NCBI GenBank assembly: GCA_003818595.1
Contig: RPQV01000267.1
Coordinates: 1-5,583 of the forward strand
Direction of reading: 5' to 3'
From: Calditrichota bacterium
GTDB lineage: Bacteria; Zhuqueibacterota; Zhuqueibacteria; Residuimicrobiales; Krinioviventaceae
Length of the DNA stretch: 5,583 nucleotides
How positions within the stretch are numbered: position 1 is the first letter of the stretch; the number at the start of each line of letters is the position of its first letter. Position numbers and translations under genes: made by a program. Of this stretch, positions 1 through 5,550 are shown piece after piece. The notes below the pieces were generated by a model. The model had not been told where the DNA came from. It was given only the letters and a program-made list of their open reading frames with translations, and ran no database searches.

Positions 1-1238
1 ATTTTTCTTTTCGCATCGCCTCCGCCACGGCTGCCGGCAGGCTTCATGTGGAGTTGGATGATCGATCGATCAGCGCGGGCATCACATTAAAAAACACCGG
101 CGGCTGGCAGAATTGGTCAACGGTCACGACCAGCGGGATTATTCTTGAGCAGGGGAGACATGCGCTCAAACTATATTTCGAAACCGGGGATTTTAACATG
201 AATTTCTTCGAGGTATTCAATCCAAGTCCGCCGGAGGAGCAGCCGTTCAAATGTCTTGCCGCGTCGACGCGTGGTGATGGAAAGAGTCTCATGGCTTCAT
301 TCAATAAAAAAATTGCCGAACCGTTGCCGGCTGCGCCTGGCGGTTTTAGTGTGCGCACAGCCTTCAAAGCCATCGCCGTTAATTCTTATGAAATCGATGC
401 CTCGGGATATCAGTTGCTGATGACGCTGGCTGAACCGGTCTTTTATGAAGACCGAATCTATATTTCCTATAATGGCAACGACATCAAGGCCGTTGATGCG
501 ACGCCACTGGTTTCGTTTACAGATCTGCGCGTCCAGAATAGACTGGAATCGCGACAGGCCATTCCCGGACAACTTCAGGCGGAGAATTTTGATGCCAACA
601 ACGGCTTTCAACTCGAAAATACAACCGACAGCGGCGGCGGGCAGAACCTGGGGTATTCCGACGTTGGCGATTATGCCGATTATCGGGTGACGATCAAGAA
701 TGCCGGGACCTACACTGTCGATTATCGTGTGGCATCGGAAAGCAGCGGCGGTCGGATTGATCTGTTGCTGATCGATGAAAGCGACTCAAAAAAAATCCAC
801 AGCGTCACCTTTCCGGTGACCGGCGGATGGCAGACCTGGCGCACGGTCAGTCAATCGGCTATTCTGCCGGAAGGGCGTTACACGCTGCGGCTCAAGGTCA
901 CCCAATCCGGTTTTAATCTCAACTGGCTTCGCTTTCAGTTCATCACTTCCGTTGAAGAAGGAGCTGAAATCCCGCTTTGCTTTAAATTGACACAAAATTA
1001 CCCGAATCCGTTCAACGCATCGACGACTATCCGCTTTACGCTGCCGACATCGTGTGAGGTGACCTGCACGGTATACAACATTCTCGGGAAAACGGTCGAA
1101 ACCCTGGTGAAGGAGCAATATCCCGCCGGACAATTCGAGATCAAGTGGGATGCGTCGCATTATTCTTCCGGGCTCTATTTCTACACTTTGCAGGCGGGTG
1201 ATTTCAGAGAGACGCGCAAGACGGTGGTGCAGAAGTGA
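1..1238 (+). CDS. Secreted multidomain protein, C-terminal part: CBM6, SwmB-like, CBM6, type IX sorting domain (5' partial)
   Basis: The reading frame is open from position 3 with no stop, and coding-type sequence precedes the first possible GTG at 48, so the gene starts outside the window; 411 residues are visible. Domains in order: the second half of a family 6 carbohydrate-binding module (about 3-218; TGGWQNW and FNMNFFEV match the CBM6 end); a Pro/Glu linker; a SwmB-like Ig-type domain (about 249-545; pattern of DGKSL, ISYNGNDI, FTDLRVQN); a complete CBM6 (about 561-941; QAENFD at the start, TGGWQTW and FNLNWLRF at the end); and a type IX/FlgD-like sorting domain (about 981-1235; QNYPNPFN, later SSGLYFYTL). 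CBM6 modules usually bind beta-glucans or xylans, and the tail directs outer-membrane export and surface attachment or release. By analogy the missing N-terminus is probably a glycoside hydrolase, but no catalytic residues are in view. It converges with the GH5 gene at 1992-2975. Confidence 0.9.
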   Translation, partial: FSFRIASATAAGRLHVELDDRSISAGITLKNTGGWQNWSTVTTSGIILEQGRHALKLYFETGDFNMNFFEVFNPSPPEEQPFKCLAASTRGDGKSLMASFNKKIAEPLPAAPGGFSVRTAFKAIAVNSYEIDASGYQLLMTLAEPVFYEDRIYISYNGNDIKAVDATPLVSFTDLRVQNRLESRQAIPGQLQAENFDANNGFQLENTTDSGGGQNLGYSDVGDYADYRVTIKNAGTYTVDYRVASESSGGRIDLLLIDESDSKKIHSVTFPVTGGWQTWRTVSQSAILPEGRYTLRLKVTQSGFNLNWLRFQFITSVEEGAEIPLCFKLTQNYPNPFNASTTIRFTLPTSCEVTCTVYNILGKTVETLVKEQYPAGQFEIKWDASHYSSGLYFYTLQAGDFRETRKTVVQK

Positions 1239-1312
1239 ATTCAATTGAAAATGAAATGGTTTTTGCCGGCATTAATTTCCACATTCTGCGATTGGAGAAT
1301 TGATGATTGTCT

Positions 1313-1339
1313 AGGCCTGTTTGGCCTTCGCGTCGCGAA
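1313..1339. terminator. Two adjacent small palindromes, possible weak terminator
   Basis: AGGCC (1313-1317) and GGCCT (1323-1327) form a 5-bp stem with a 5-nt loop. It is directly followed by TTCGCG-T-CGCGAA (1327-1339), a near-perfect palindrome that can form a 5-bp hairpin. They lie about 75 nt after the stop of the CBM6/sorting-domain gene. There is no T-tract, so this is not a classical intrinsic terminator; it could equally be a protein-binding site or chance. Confidence 0.2.
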
Positions 1340-1422
1340 TTGAATGCGAATCATGAACAGCAGGTCATTTAAAATACTTGTCGCGCAAATTCCTCCTTAC
1401 TCCCAAATCATTTCGTTCCATT

Positions 1423-1560
1423 TCAGATTACAGCTTCCGCATTGGCGAGTTGAGCTGCGAGTAATTGCTTCACCTCTTGGGTGTCCAGCGGGGATATTTC
1501 AAAGATTTCGCTGATTTTATGGATTGTCAATTCAGGAATTTGCTCAGATATGATCTCCAT
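1423..1560 (-). CDS. Possible short hypothetical protein or gene remnant (45 aa)
   Basis: On the minus strand an ATG at 1560 opens a 45-residue frame ending at TGA 1423-1425. The product begins MEIISEQIPEL and contains two amphipathic, helix-like stretches (SEIFEISPLD and EVKQLLAAQLANAEA). The same frame is open a further 19 codons upstream to TAA at 1618-1620, and that extension contains CRLCRKKHFEYSPLF, with a CxxC pair, which also looks protein-like. No good Shine-Dalgarno precedes the ATG, so this may be the C-terminal end of a decayed gene, or an intact tiny gene, or chance. I do not recognise the family. The composition (acidic residues, Leu/Ile spacing) is more gene-like than the other frames in this gap, but the evidence is thin. 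Confidence 0.25.
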   Translation of the reverse strand: MEIISEQIPELTIHKISEIFEISPLDTQEVKQLLAAQLANAEAVI

Positions 1561-1684
1561 AAACAACGGGCTGTACTCAAAGTGCTTTTTTCTGCATAGT
1601 CGACACCCCGATTGTAATTATTAAATGAGAAATCGTGTTTCGAGGGTATGGGTCAATTCCAATCAAACAAGATGAGGTGTTCAG

Positions 1685-1876
1685 ATGAAGAATCTCAAGA
1701 CAATCGGGACGATTTTATTGGCGGCAGGATTGCTGGTTTTGGCGGTATCACTGTTGGCGGATGTTTTCGGGATCGGCAGTTCAGATCGTTTTGGCGCCCG
1801 TCAAATTATCGGCGCTGTGATCGGCGCTCTCGTGGCCTTGGTCGGATTGCTGCTGGCGGGAAAAAAACAATCCTAG
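1685..1876 (+). CDS. Small membrane protein with two predicted helices (63 aa)
   Basis: The product is 63 residues long. A short basic N-terminus (MKNLK) leads into a first hydrophobic helix at about residues 6-27, a Gly/Ser loop with FGIGSSDRFGARQ at about 28-40, a second hydrophobic helix at about 41-58 rich in Gly and Ala, and a basic tail (KKQS). This fits an inner-membrane hairpin protein. A GAGGTG Shine-Dalgarno at 1674-1679, 5 nt before the ATG, supports the start. A frame beginning at 1648 overlaps it in another phase, but it is Arg/Gly-rich and unlike a real protein. The gene stands alone, 446 nt after the secreted protein, and is followed within 14 nt by a long inverted repeat. Similar small two-helix proteins with a GFGxxQ-type loop are common hypothetical genes in many phyla; the function is unknown. 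The N-terminal helix could also be read as a signal anchor. Confidence 0.75.
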   Translation: MKNLKTIGTILLAAGLLVLAVSLLADVFGIGSSDRFGARQIIGAVIGALVALVGLLLAGKKQS

Positions 1877-1889
1877 GCAGGATGCAAAT

Positions 1890-1951
1890 TGACCCGATCC
1901 CTTGAGAGTCATCGCGGGATTCCGCATCAGGATCGTTTAAGGATCGGGTCA
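1890..1951. terminator. Long stem-loop between convergent genes, candidate two-way terminator
   Basis: TGACCCGATCC (1890-1900) is the exact reverse complement of GGATCGGGTCA (1941-1951), giving an 11-bp perfect stem with a 40-nt loop. Inside the loop GCGG-GATT-CCGC can form a 4-bp inner hairpin. The structure starts 13 nt after the small membrane protein stop and lies 40 nt beyond the GH5 stop, so it could end transcription from both sides. Neither arm is followed by a clear T-tract, which weakens the call. A dispersed repeat or operator is the alternative. Confidence 0.45.
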
Positions 1952-1991
1952 GTACACCGGCGCTCAAGAGATCGAATCAGTTCCGCAGCCC

Positions 1992-2975
1992 TCACTGCTG
2001 ACGTTTGGCCTGCCAATACTCTTTAAAGAATTTTCCCTGGGTTGTCGGAGTGAAATCCCAGTCCGAGAACATCATCGGCGCCCAATTGGGATCAAATACC
2101 CAGGCCACCCATGATATGCCTTTTTGTTCACAATAGCGGGTGATCGCCGGCCCATAGGCTTCGGTGCTGATCACTGGTACATGTTCGCCTTTTTCTCCTG
2201 CCAGACAAAACCCGATCTCGGTCAGGATGACCGGATGGTGATCAGCGACAAATCCCCAGTCCGCCTCCCATTTATCCTCCCACGGTTCCGGGCGCTTCAT
2301 CGGATAAGGATGGGAAACATAGGCGATGTTGGGGAGATCGAATGCGTCTTCTTTAATCGGCTTTAAATCATACGCCCAATCAAATCCGGCGATGAGAATG
2401 ATCTTGTGTGCATCGATTTTGCGGATCTCAGAGATCAGGTCGTTCATCAATCCTTTCCACTCCGGCCAGGTCATGCCCGCCATTTTACCGGTTACTGTCG
2501 GTTCATTATAGAGCTCATACGCAAAGACCGTTGGATTGTCTTTATACTTTGCCGCCATGATCCGCCAAAATTCGGTGGTCTCCTCAACGCTGGTTTCGTA
2601 TGATTTGTGCTGAAACAGCTGGTCCTGCAGATTGCCGATGGAATGCCAATCGATGATCACATAAAGTTGGTGTTGTTTTGCCCAATGGATACCCTGATCG
2701 AGGAGGGGCAGATATCCCTGCGGCGATCGTTCACGCCAGGCTGAAGGATGGACCGGGATGCGGACAACATTAGCGCCCCAACCGGCTGCCTGGGCAAAAT
2801 AGGCTTCATTCCAATGACCATCCTTCATCAGTTTGTCCGGATCTGAACTGTTCACACCCTGAAAGATAACGGTCTCCCCGGATGCGGTGACAAAACGGTT
2901 GCCGCTCACCTGAATGGTCTCGATAGCAGTGAGTGGAACAAGCCAACCTATCAATAAGCATACTATCAATTTCAT
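1992..2975 (-). CDS. Secreted GH5 family glycoside hydrolase (cellulase-like)
   Basis: This 327-residue protein hydrolyses beta-1,4-linked glycans by the retaining GH5 mechanism (endoglucanase or mannanase type; exact substrate not readable). An N-terminal signal peptide (MKLIVCLLIG..., likely cut after about residue 17) predicts export. The TIM-barrel carries the full GH5 active-site set: Arg72 (VRIP), His111 (DWH), Asn157-Glu158 (NEP, acid/base), His222 and Tyr224 (SHPYP), Glu253 (LTEIGF, nucleophile) and Trp289/Trp292. The spacing matches known GH5 cellulases, so the enzyme should be active. It is a catalytic domain alone, with no carbohydrate-binding module and no type IX tail, unlike the secreted protein at 1-1238. 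The start is set by a strong GGAGG at 2984-2988. It lies 72 nt after the Fe-ADH gene on the same strand, so it is either the last gene of that operon or has its own promoter in the gap. Confidence 0.92.
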   Translation of the reverse strand: MKLIVCLLIGWLVPLTAIETIQVSGNRFVTASGETVIFQGVNSSDPDKLMKDGHWNEAYFAQAAGWGANVVRIPVHPSAWRERSPQGYLPLLDQGIHWAKQHQLYVIIDWHSIGNLQDQLFQHKSYETSVEETTEFWRIMAAKYKDNPTVFAYELYNEPTVTGKMAGMTWPEWKGLMNDLISEIRKIDAHKIILIAGFDWAYDLKPIKEDAFDLPNIAYVSHPYPMKRPEPWEDKWEADWGFVADHHPVILTEIGFCLAGEKGEHVPVISTEAYGPAITRYCEQKGISWVAWVFDPNWAPMMFSDWDFTPTTQGKFFKEYWQAKRQQ

Positions 2976-2983
2976 CCTCTACT

Positions 2984-2988
2984 CCTCC
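2984..2988 (-). promoter_or_regulatory. Strong ribosome binding site of the GH5 gene
   Basis: On the minus strand AAAGGAGGAGTAGAGG precedes the ATG; the GGAGG core is 8 nt from the start codon. It is the strongest Shine-Dalgarno in the window and fixes the start of the GH5 signal peptide. Confidence 0.8.
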
Positions 2989-3014
2989 TTTAAAAAATGT
3001 CATATAAATTGCCT

Positions 3015-3035
3015 GTTTAGTCATATTTGACAAAC
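3015..3035. other. Interrupted palindrome in the Fe-ADH/GH5 gap
   Basis: On the minus strand GTTTGTCA-AATA-TGAC-T-AAAC can form an 8-bp hairpin with one bulged T. It sits in the 72-nt gap before the GH5 gene. It overlaps TTGTCA (3028-3033), which could be a -35 box followed by an AT-rich stretch at 3003-3010 that is only a poor -10. It may be an operator, an mRNA processing hairpin, or chance; it is AT-rich and lacks a T-tract, so a terminator is unlikely. Confidence 0.2.
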
Positions 3036-3047
3036 CGATTTATGTGA

Positions 3048-4202
3048 TCATGCATTGTCCATTATTTCGTTCAATTCTTCCTCATTCAATTCGATGGGAT
3101 TGTTCTTCATGCTCGAAGCTTTTTGTGCCTGACGGATAATGGATGGATGGTGCGAGGGGGTGACGCCGAACGCTGCCAGCGAGGGAATGGCGAGACGCTC
3201 ATTCAGGCATTCAAAATAATCAACCAATTGTTCGGTGGAGGCGTCTGCAGAATCCAGAATGAGCTTGGCCAACAGTTTATACTGACTCAGCGATGTCGAA
3301 TTCGGTGCTCGTCGGCGCAGCGCCTGAACATTGACTCTGATCACCTGCGGCAGCAACCGGGCGCAGATTTGGCCGTGAGGCGCGGGAAACATGCCGCCGA
3401 TGACGCCGGCAAATCCGTGCACCGCTCCCAAGCCGGCATTTGCCAAAGCCAGGCCGCCGCATACAGCGGCAAAACACATCTCTTCGCGCGCTGCAGCATC
3501 CGCTCCATGTTCCACCGCTTTGATCAATGACCGAGTCGCCATTTTCAAAGCCTGGCGACAGAGGGCGTCCGTAAATGGATTGGCTTTGCGCGATACCATG
3601 GGTTCGATGAGCTGCGTGATCGCATCCAGTCCGGTCGCAGCCGTCGCTGCAGGCGGAAGGGAGTGGCTGAGCAGGGGATCAATCACTGCGGCCAGCGGGA
3701 GCATCATTTCATGGCGCAGACTCACCTTGATCTGAGTATCCTCGACAATCAGCACGGCATTTTTAGTGACCTCTGAACCAGTTCCCGCCGTGGTCGGCAC
3801 GGCGATATAGGGGAGAGGCTTGTTCGTCAATGGTTTGCCTGCGCCGCACAATTCGAGATAATCGAGAATCGGCCCGCTGTTGGTGTAAAGAATTGCGGCC
3901 GCTTTGCCCGCATCAATGGCGCTGCCGCCGCCGATGCCGACGATGACCTCGGGAGAAAATTCTCGCGCCTGCTGCAGGCAGCGGCTGATCATGGAGAGTG
4001 TTGGCTCCTGCTGAATCCCAAAGAGGCTATATTCCATTCTCCGGATTTTAAATTGCTCGAGCAGCGGTGAGATATCCTGGATCGGTCGACCGGTCACCAC
4101 CAAAATCCGCCGACCCACAGCCGCGACGAGAGGAACCACGCGCTGAAGCATCCCGCTGCCAAAGTAGATGCGATTGGCGATAAAATCGAATTGGATGGGC
4201 AT
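3048..4202 (-). CDS. Iron-type (group III) alcohol dehydrogenase family protein
   Basis: A cytoplasmic NAD(P)-dependent oxidoreductase of the Fe-ADH family interconverting an alcohol and an aldehyde or ketone; substrate unknown. I start at ATG 4202 (384 aa) because AAGG lies 5 nt upstream and MPIQFDFIANRIYFGSG fits the usual family N-terminus. TTG 4229 and GTG 4226 are in-frame alternatives, and the GTG would overlap the upstream stop by 4 nt. The Rossmann-like half holds VVTGRP and the GIGGGSAIDAGKA phosphate-binding motif (residues 89-101). Gly38 stands where NAD-preferring FucO has Asp39, which hints at NADPH use (inference). Metal-site residues: Asp193, His262 (VHGFAG) and His276 (PAPHG) are present. 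The second ligand position, His200 in FucO, is Gln197 (GLDAITQLIEP), and FucO His267 is a Gly. Similar sequences probably form a subfamily, so this need not mean inactivity. The gene follows the LsrG-like gene by 20 nt. Confidence 0.9.
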   Translation of the reverse strand: MPIQFDFIANRIYFGSGMLQRVVPLVAAVGRRILVVTGRPIQDISPLLEQFKIRRMEYSLFGIQQEPTLSMISRCLQQAREFSPEVIVGIGGGSAIDAGKAAAILYTNSGPILDYLELCGAGKPLTNKPLPYIAVPTTAGTGSEVTKNAVLIVEDTQIKVSLRHEMMLPLAAVIDPLLSHSLPPAATAATGLDAITQLIEPMVSRKANPFTDALCRQALKMATRSLIKAVEHGADAAAREEMCFAAVCGGLALANAGLGAVHGFAGVIGGMFPAPHGQICARLLPQVIRVNVQALRRRAPNSTSLSQYKLLAKLILDSADASTEQLVDYFECLNERLAIPSLAAFGVTPSHHPSIIRQAQKASSMKNNPIELNEEELNEIMDNA

Positions 4203-4207
4203 GTTTA

Positions 4208-4211
4208 CCTT
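4208..4211 (-). promoter_or_regulatory. Ribosome binding site deciding the Fe-ADH start
   Basis: AAGG on the minus strand lies 5 nt before ATG 4202. The upstream TTG 4229 and GTG 4226 have no comparable purine tract in front, so this site favours the 384-residue form. Confidence 0.5.
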
Positions 4212-4222
4212 GGCCGTTGAAT

Positions 4223-4528
4223 TCACCAATTAACATCATCGGGAAATAGGTTGGCGTATTTGACGCTGAAGCGGGGAGTCTCCATCATATCGGCGACGGC
4301 ATCGCGCCATTCTGCGTAATGAGGGGTCTCCTTATGCCGAGCAGGTGCGTCAGCCGTGCGATAGACCTCGATCAAGACAAATTTCTTCGGGTCATCCTGC
4401 TGCTGAATGAGGTCAAAGCGCGCAATGCCCGCCTCTTGAATACTCAGGCGGGCGTTCTTTGTTGAAGCTGCTTTGAATGCCTCAATGAACTCGGATTTTA
4501 CCGTGACATGAACGAAAACGACCAGCAT
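4223..4528 (-). CDS. LsrG-like antibiotic biosynthesis monooxygenase (ABM) fold protein
   Basis: This 101-residue protein has the dimeric ferredoxin-like ABM fold. It opens with VFVHVTVKSEFIEAFKAA, then QEAGIARFDLIQ, a central strand FVLIEVY, and the family signature RHKETPHY (residues 64-71), ending ...FPDDVNW. This order and spacing closely resemble E. coli LsrG, which isomerises phospho-autoinducer-2 (P-DPD) without a cofactor; other ABM proteins are quinol oxygenases such as YgiN, and those are the main alternative. I chose ATG 4528 because GAGG is 7 nt upstream and because family members start at this strand. A longer 112-residue form from 4561 would add a basic stretch overlapping the permease gene and is unlikely. 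It lies 16 nt after the RbsC-type permease and 20 nt before the Fe-ADH, so it is very probably in the same transcript and acts on a compound brought in or made by these neighbours. Confidence 0.85.
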   Translation of the reverse strand: MLVVFVHVTVKSEFIEAFKAASTKNARLSIQEAGIARFDLIQQQDDPKKFVLIEVYRTADAPARHKETPHYAEWRDAVADMMETPRFSVKYANLFPDDVNW

Positions 4529-4535
4529 TATTTTA

Positions 4536-4539
4536 CCTC
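4536..4539 (-). promoter_or_regulatory. Ribosome binding site deciding the LsrG-like start
   Basis: GAGG on the minus strand is 7 nt upstream of ATG 4528, in the 16-nt gap after the permease stop. It supports the 101-residue form over the longer frame starting at 4561. Confidence 0.6.
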
Positions 4540-4544
4540 TTGAT

Positions 4545-5525
4545 CTATTTCTCCTTGCCATGTTTCAATTTATCAATTGCCACCGCGCCGATGATGATGA
4601 CGCCGATCAGGATGTTCTGCACGTAGGTCGGAATGCCGACGAGATTGCAGCCGTTGCGCAGGATCGCCATCATGAGCGCACCGATGAGGGATCCCATCGC
4701 ACTTCCCTCGCCGCCGTTCAGCGATCCTCCGCCGATCACCACCGCAGCAATGATATCCAACTCCAATCCCACGGCCGCAGTCGGATCGCCGACTGTGAGA
4801 TTGGCGAACTGCATCAACCCGGCGATGCCGGTAAAGGCGCCGCAGAGCATATATATCCAAATACGGTTCAGACGGATATTGATGCCGCATAGTCGTGCGG
4901 CCTGTTCATTGGAACCCAAAGCAAAGACATAGCGCCCGAAAACCGTATATTTGAGGATCAAGTAGACGAGGATCGTCAGTATGATCATGATCCAGATGCC
5001 GGGAGCGAAAATCAGCCAGGCTGGTTCAGGGTCCACATTCATCAGCCGATTGAGCGGTGTGTCAGGCGCCAGAACGGTCTGTTCCTGCGCCAGCCATTTG
5101 GCCAGACCTCTGGCGATCTGCATGGAACCGAGGGTGACGATGAAGGGCACGATTCGCCAGGAAGCGATGATCATGCCGTTGAACAGACCGATCAAGGCGC
5201 CTGCCGCAATCGCTGCAATTGCCGCCAGAATCACCGGCAGGCCGCTCGACGAAAAAAGATTGAGGGCATGCGCCGTGATGATGGTGACCAACGAGATGAT
5301 CGATCCCACGCTCAGATCAATGCCGCCGCTGATAATAACAAAGGTCATACCCAGAGCGCCGATGCCGACAATCACCGTTTGAGTGATGATGGTTTTAATA
5401 TTGTAACCGCCGACAAAAGCGGGCGGCGCCAGGATCACAAAAATGAGAAAAACAAACAACAGCCCTAAAAAGGGACCAAAGACATCCAATTTGAACTTGG
5501 ATTTGAAAAGGGAAACGTTCTTCAT
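4545..5525 (-). CDS. Sugar ABC transporter permease, RbsC type
   Basis: This inner-membrane permease of 326 residues belongs to the BPD_transp_2 family (RbsC, XylH, AraH, LsrC/D), which imports sugars or polyols as a homodimer or heterodimer. It is hydrophobic throughout, with about eight to ten likely helices starting at residues 17-35. The family signatures are GGIDLSVGS (67-75), the cytoplasmic ATPase-contact segment GRYVFALGSNEQAARLCGI (197-215) and a GLELDIIAAVVIGGGSLNGGEGS block (253-275). The length is normal for the family. I chose ATG 5525 because AGGA is 8 nt upstream; TTG 5531 would add only two residues and sits too close to that site. The gene follows the probable ATPase gene by 25 nt. 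Only one permease is visible, which favours an RbsC-like homodimer over an LsrC/LsrD pair, but a second permease outside the window is not excluded. The sequence alone does not identify the sugar. Confidence 0.93.
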   Translation of the reverse strand: MKNVSLFKSKFKLDVFGPFLGLLFVFLIFVILAPPAFVGGYNIKTIITQTVIVGIGALGMTFVIISGGIDLSVGSIISLVTIITAHALNLFSSSGLPVILAAIAAIAAGALIGLFNGMIIASWRIVPFIVTLGSMQIARGLAKWLAQEQTVLAPDTPLNRLMNVDPEPAWLIFAPGIWIMIILTILVYLILKYTVFGRYVFALGSNEQAARLCGINIRLNRIWIYMLCGAFTGIAGLMQFANLTVGDPTAAVGLELDIIAAVVIGGGSLNGGEGSAMGSLIGALMMAILRNGCNLVGIPTYVQNILIGVIIIGAVAIDKLKHGKEK

Positions 5526-5533
5526 GCACAATA

Positions 5534-5537
5534 TCCT
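5534..5537 (-). promoter_or_regulatory. Ribosome binding site deciding the permease start
   Basis: AGGA on the minus strand is 8 nt upstream of ATG 5525, against only 2 nt from the alternative TTG 5531. It favours the ATG start. Confidence 0.45.
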
Positions 5538-5550
5538 ATGATCAAAATAT

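Larger units (their letters stand above)
1239..1684. other. Intergenic region without a confident gene
   Basis: This 446-base stretch separates two plus-strand genes. It holds a pair of adjacent small palindromes (1313-1339), a short minus-strand open frame (1423-1617) that reads like protein but lacks a clear start signal, and an isolated AAGGAGGAAT-like purine tract on the minus strand near 1391-1400 that is not followed by a sizeable frame. No tRNA, rRNA, CRISPR repeats or IS ends are visible. A promoter for the 63-residue gene should lie in the last part, but I see no convincing -35/-10 pair. The mixture of coding-like fragments suggests a decayed gene area. Confidence 0.5.

Noticed and set aside
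44..373. Minus-strand open frame of 109 codons opposite the first gene
   Set aside because: It lies opposite a clear CBM6/SwmB coding region, has no domain pattern and no ribosome site; it is a shadow frame.
786..1244. Minus-strand open frame of 152 codons opposite the second CBM6 and sorting domain
   Set aside because: The plus strand is unambiguous protein here, and the antisense product is Arg-rich without recognisable motifs.
1648..1905. Plus-strand frame of 85 codons overlapping the 63-residue gene
   Set aside because: It is Arg/Gly-rich with no hydrophobic pattern, and the overlapping frame has a proper ribosome site and two membrane helices.
3123..3735. Plus-strand frames opposite the Fe-ADH gene
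   Set aside because: They are antisense shadows of a strongly conserved enzyme, with low-complexity composition.
4529..4561. N-terminal extension of the LsrG-like gene to 4561
   Set aside because: The added residues (MARRNRSRGKI) are unlike the family and overlap the permease end, while a good ribosome site precedes ATG 4528.
4560..5468. Several plus-strand frames opposite the permease
   Set aside because: They are His/Asp/Arg-rich antisense products of hydrophobic codons; the permease signatures on the minus strand are clear.
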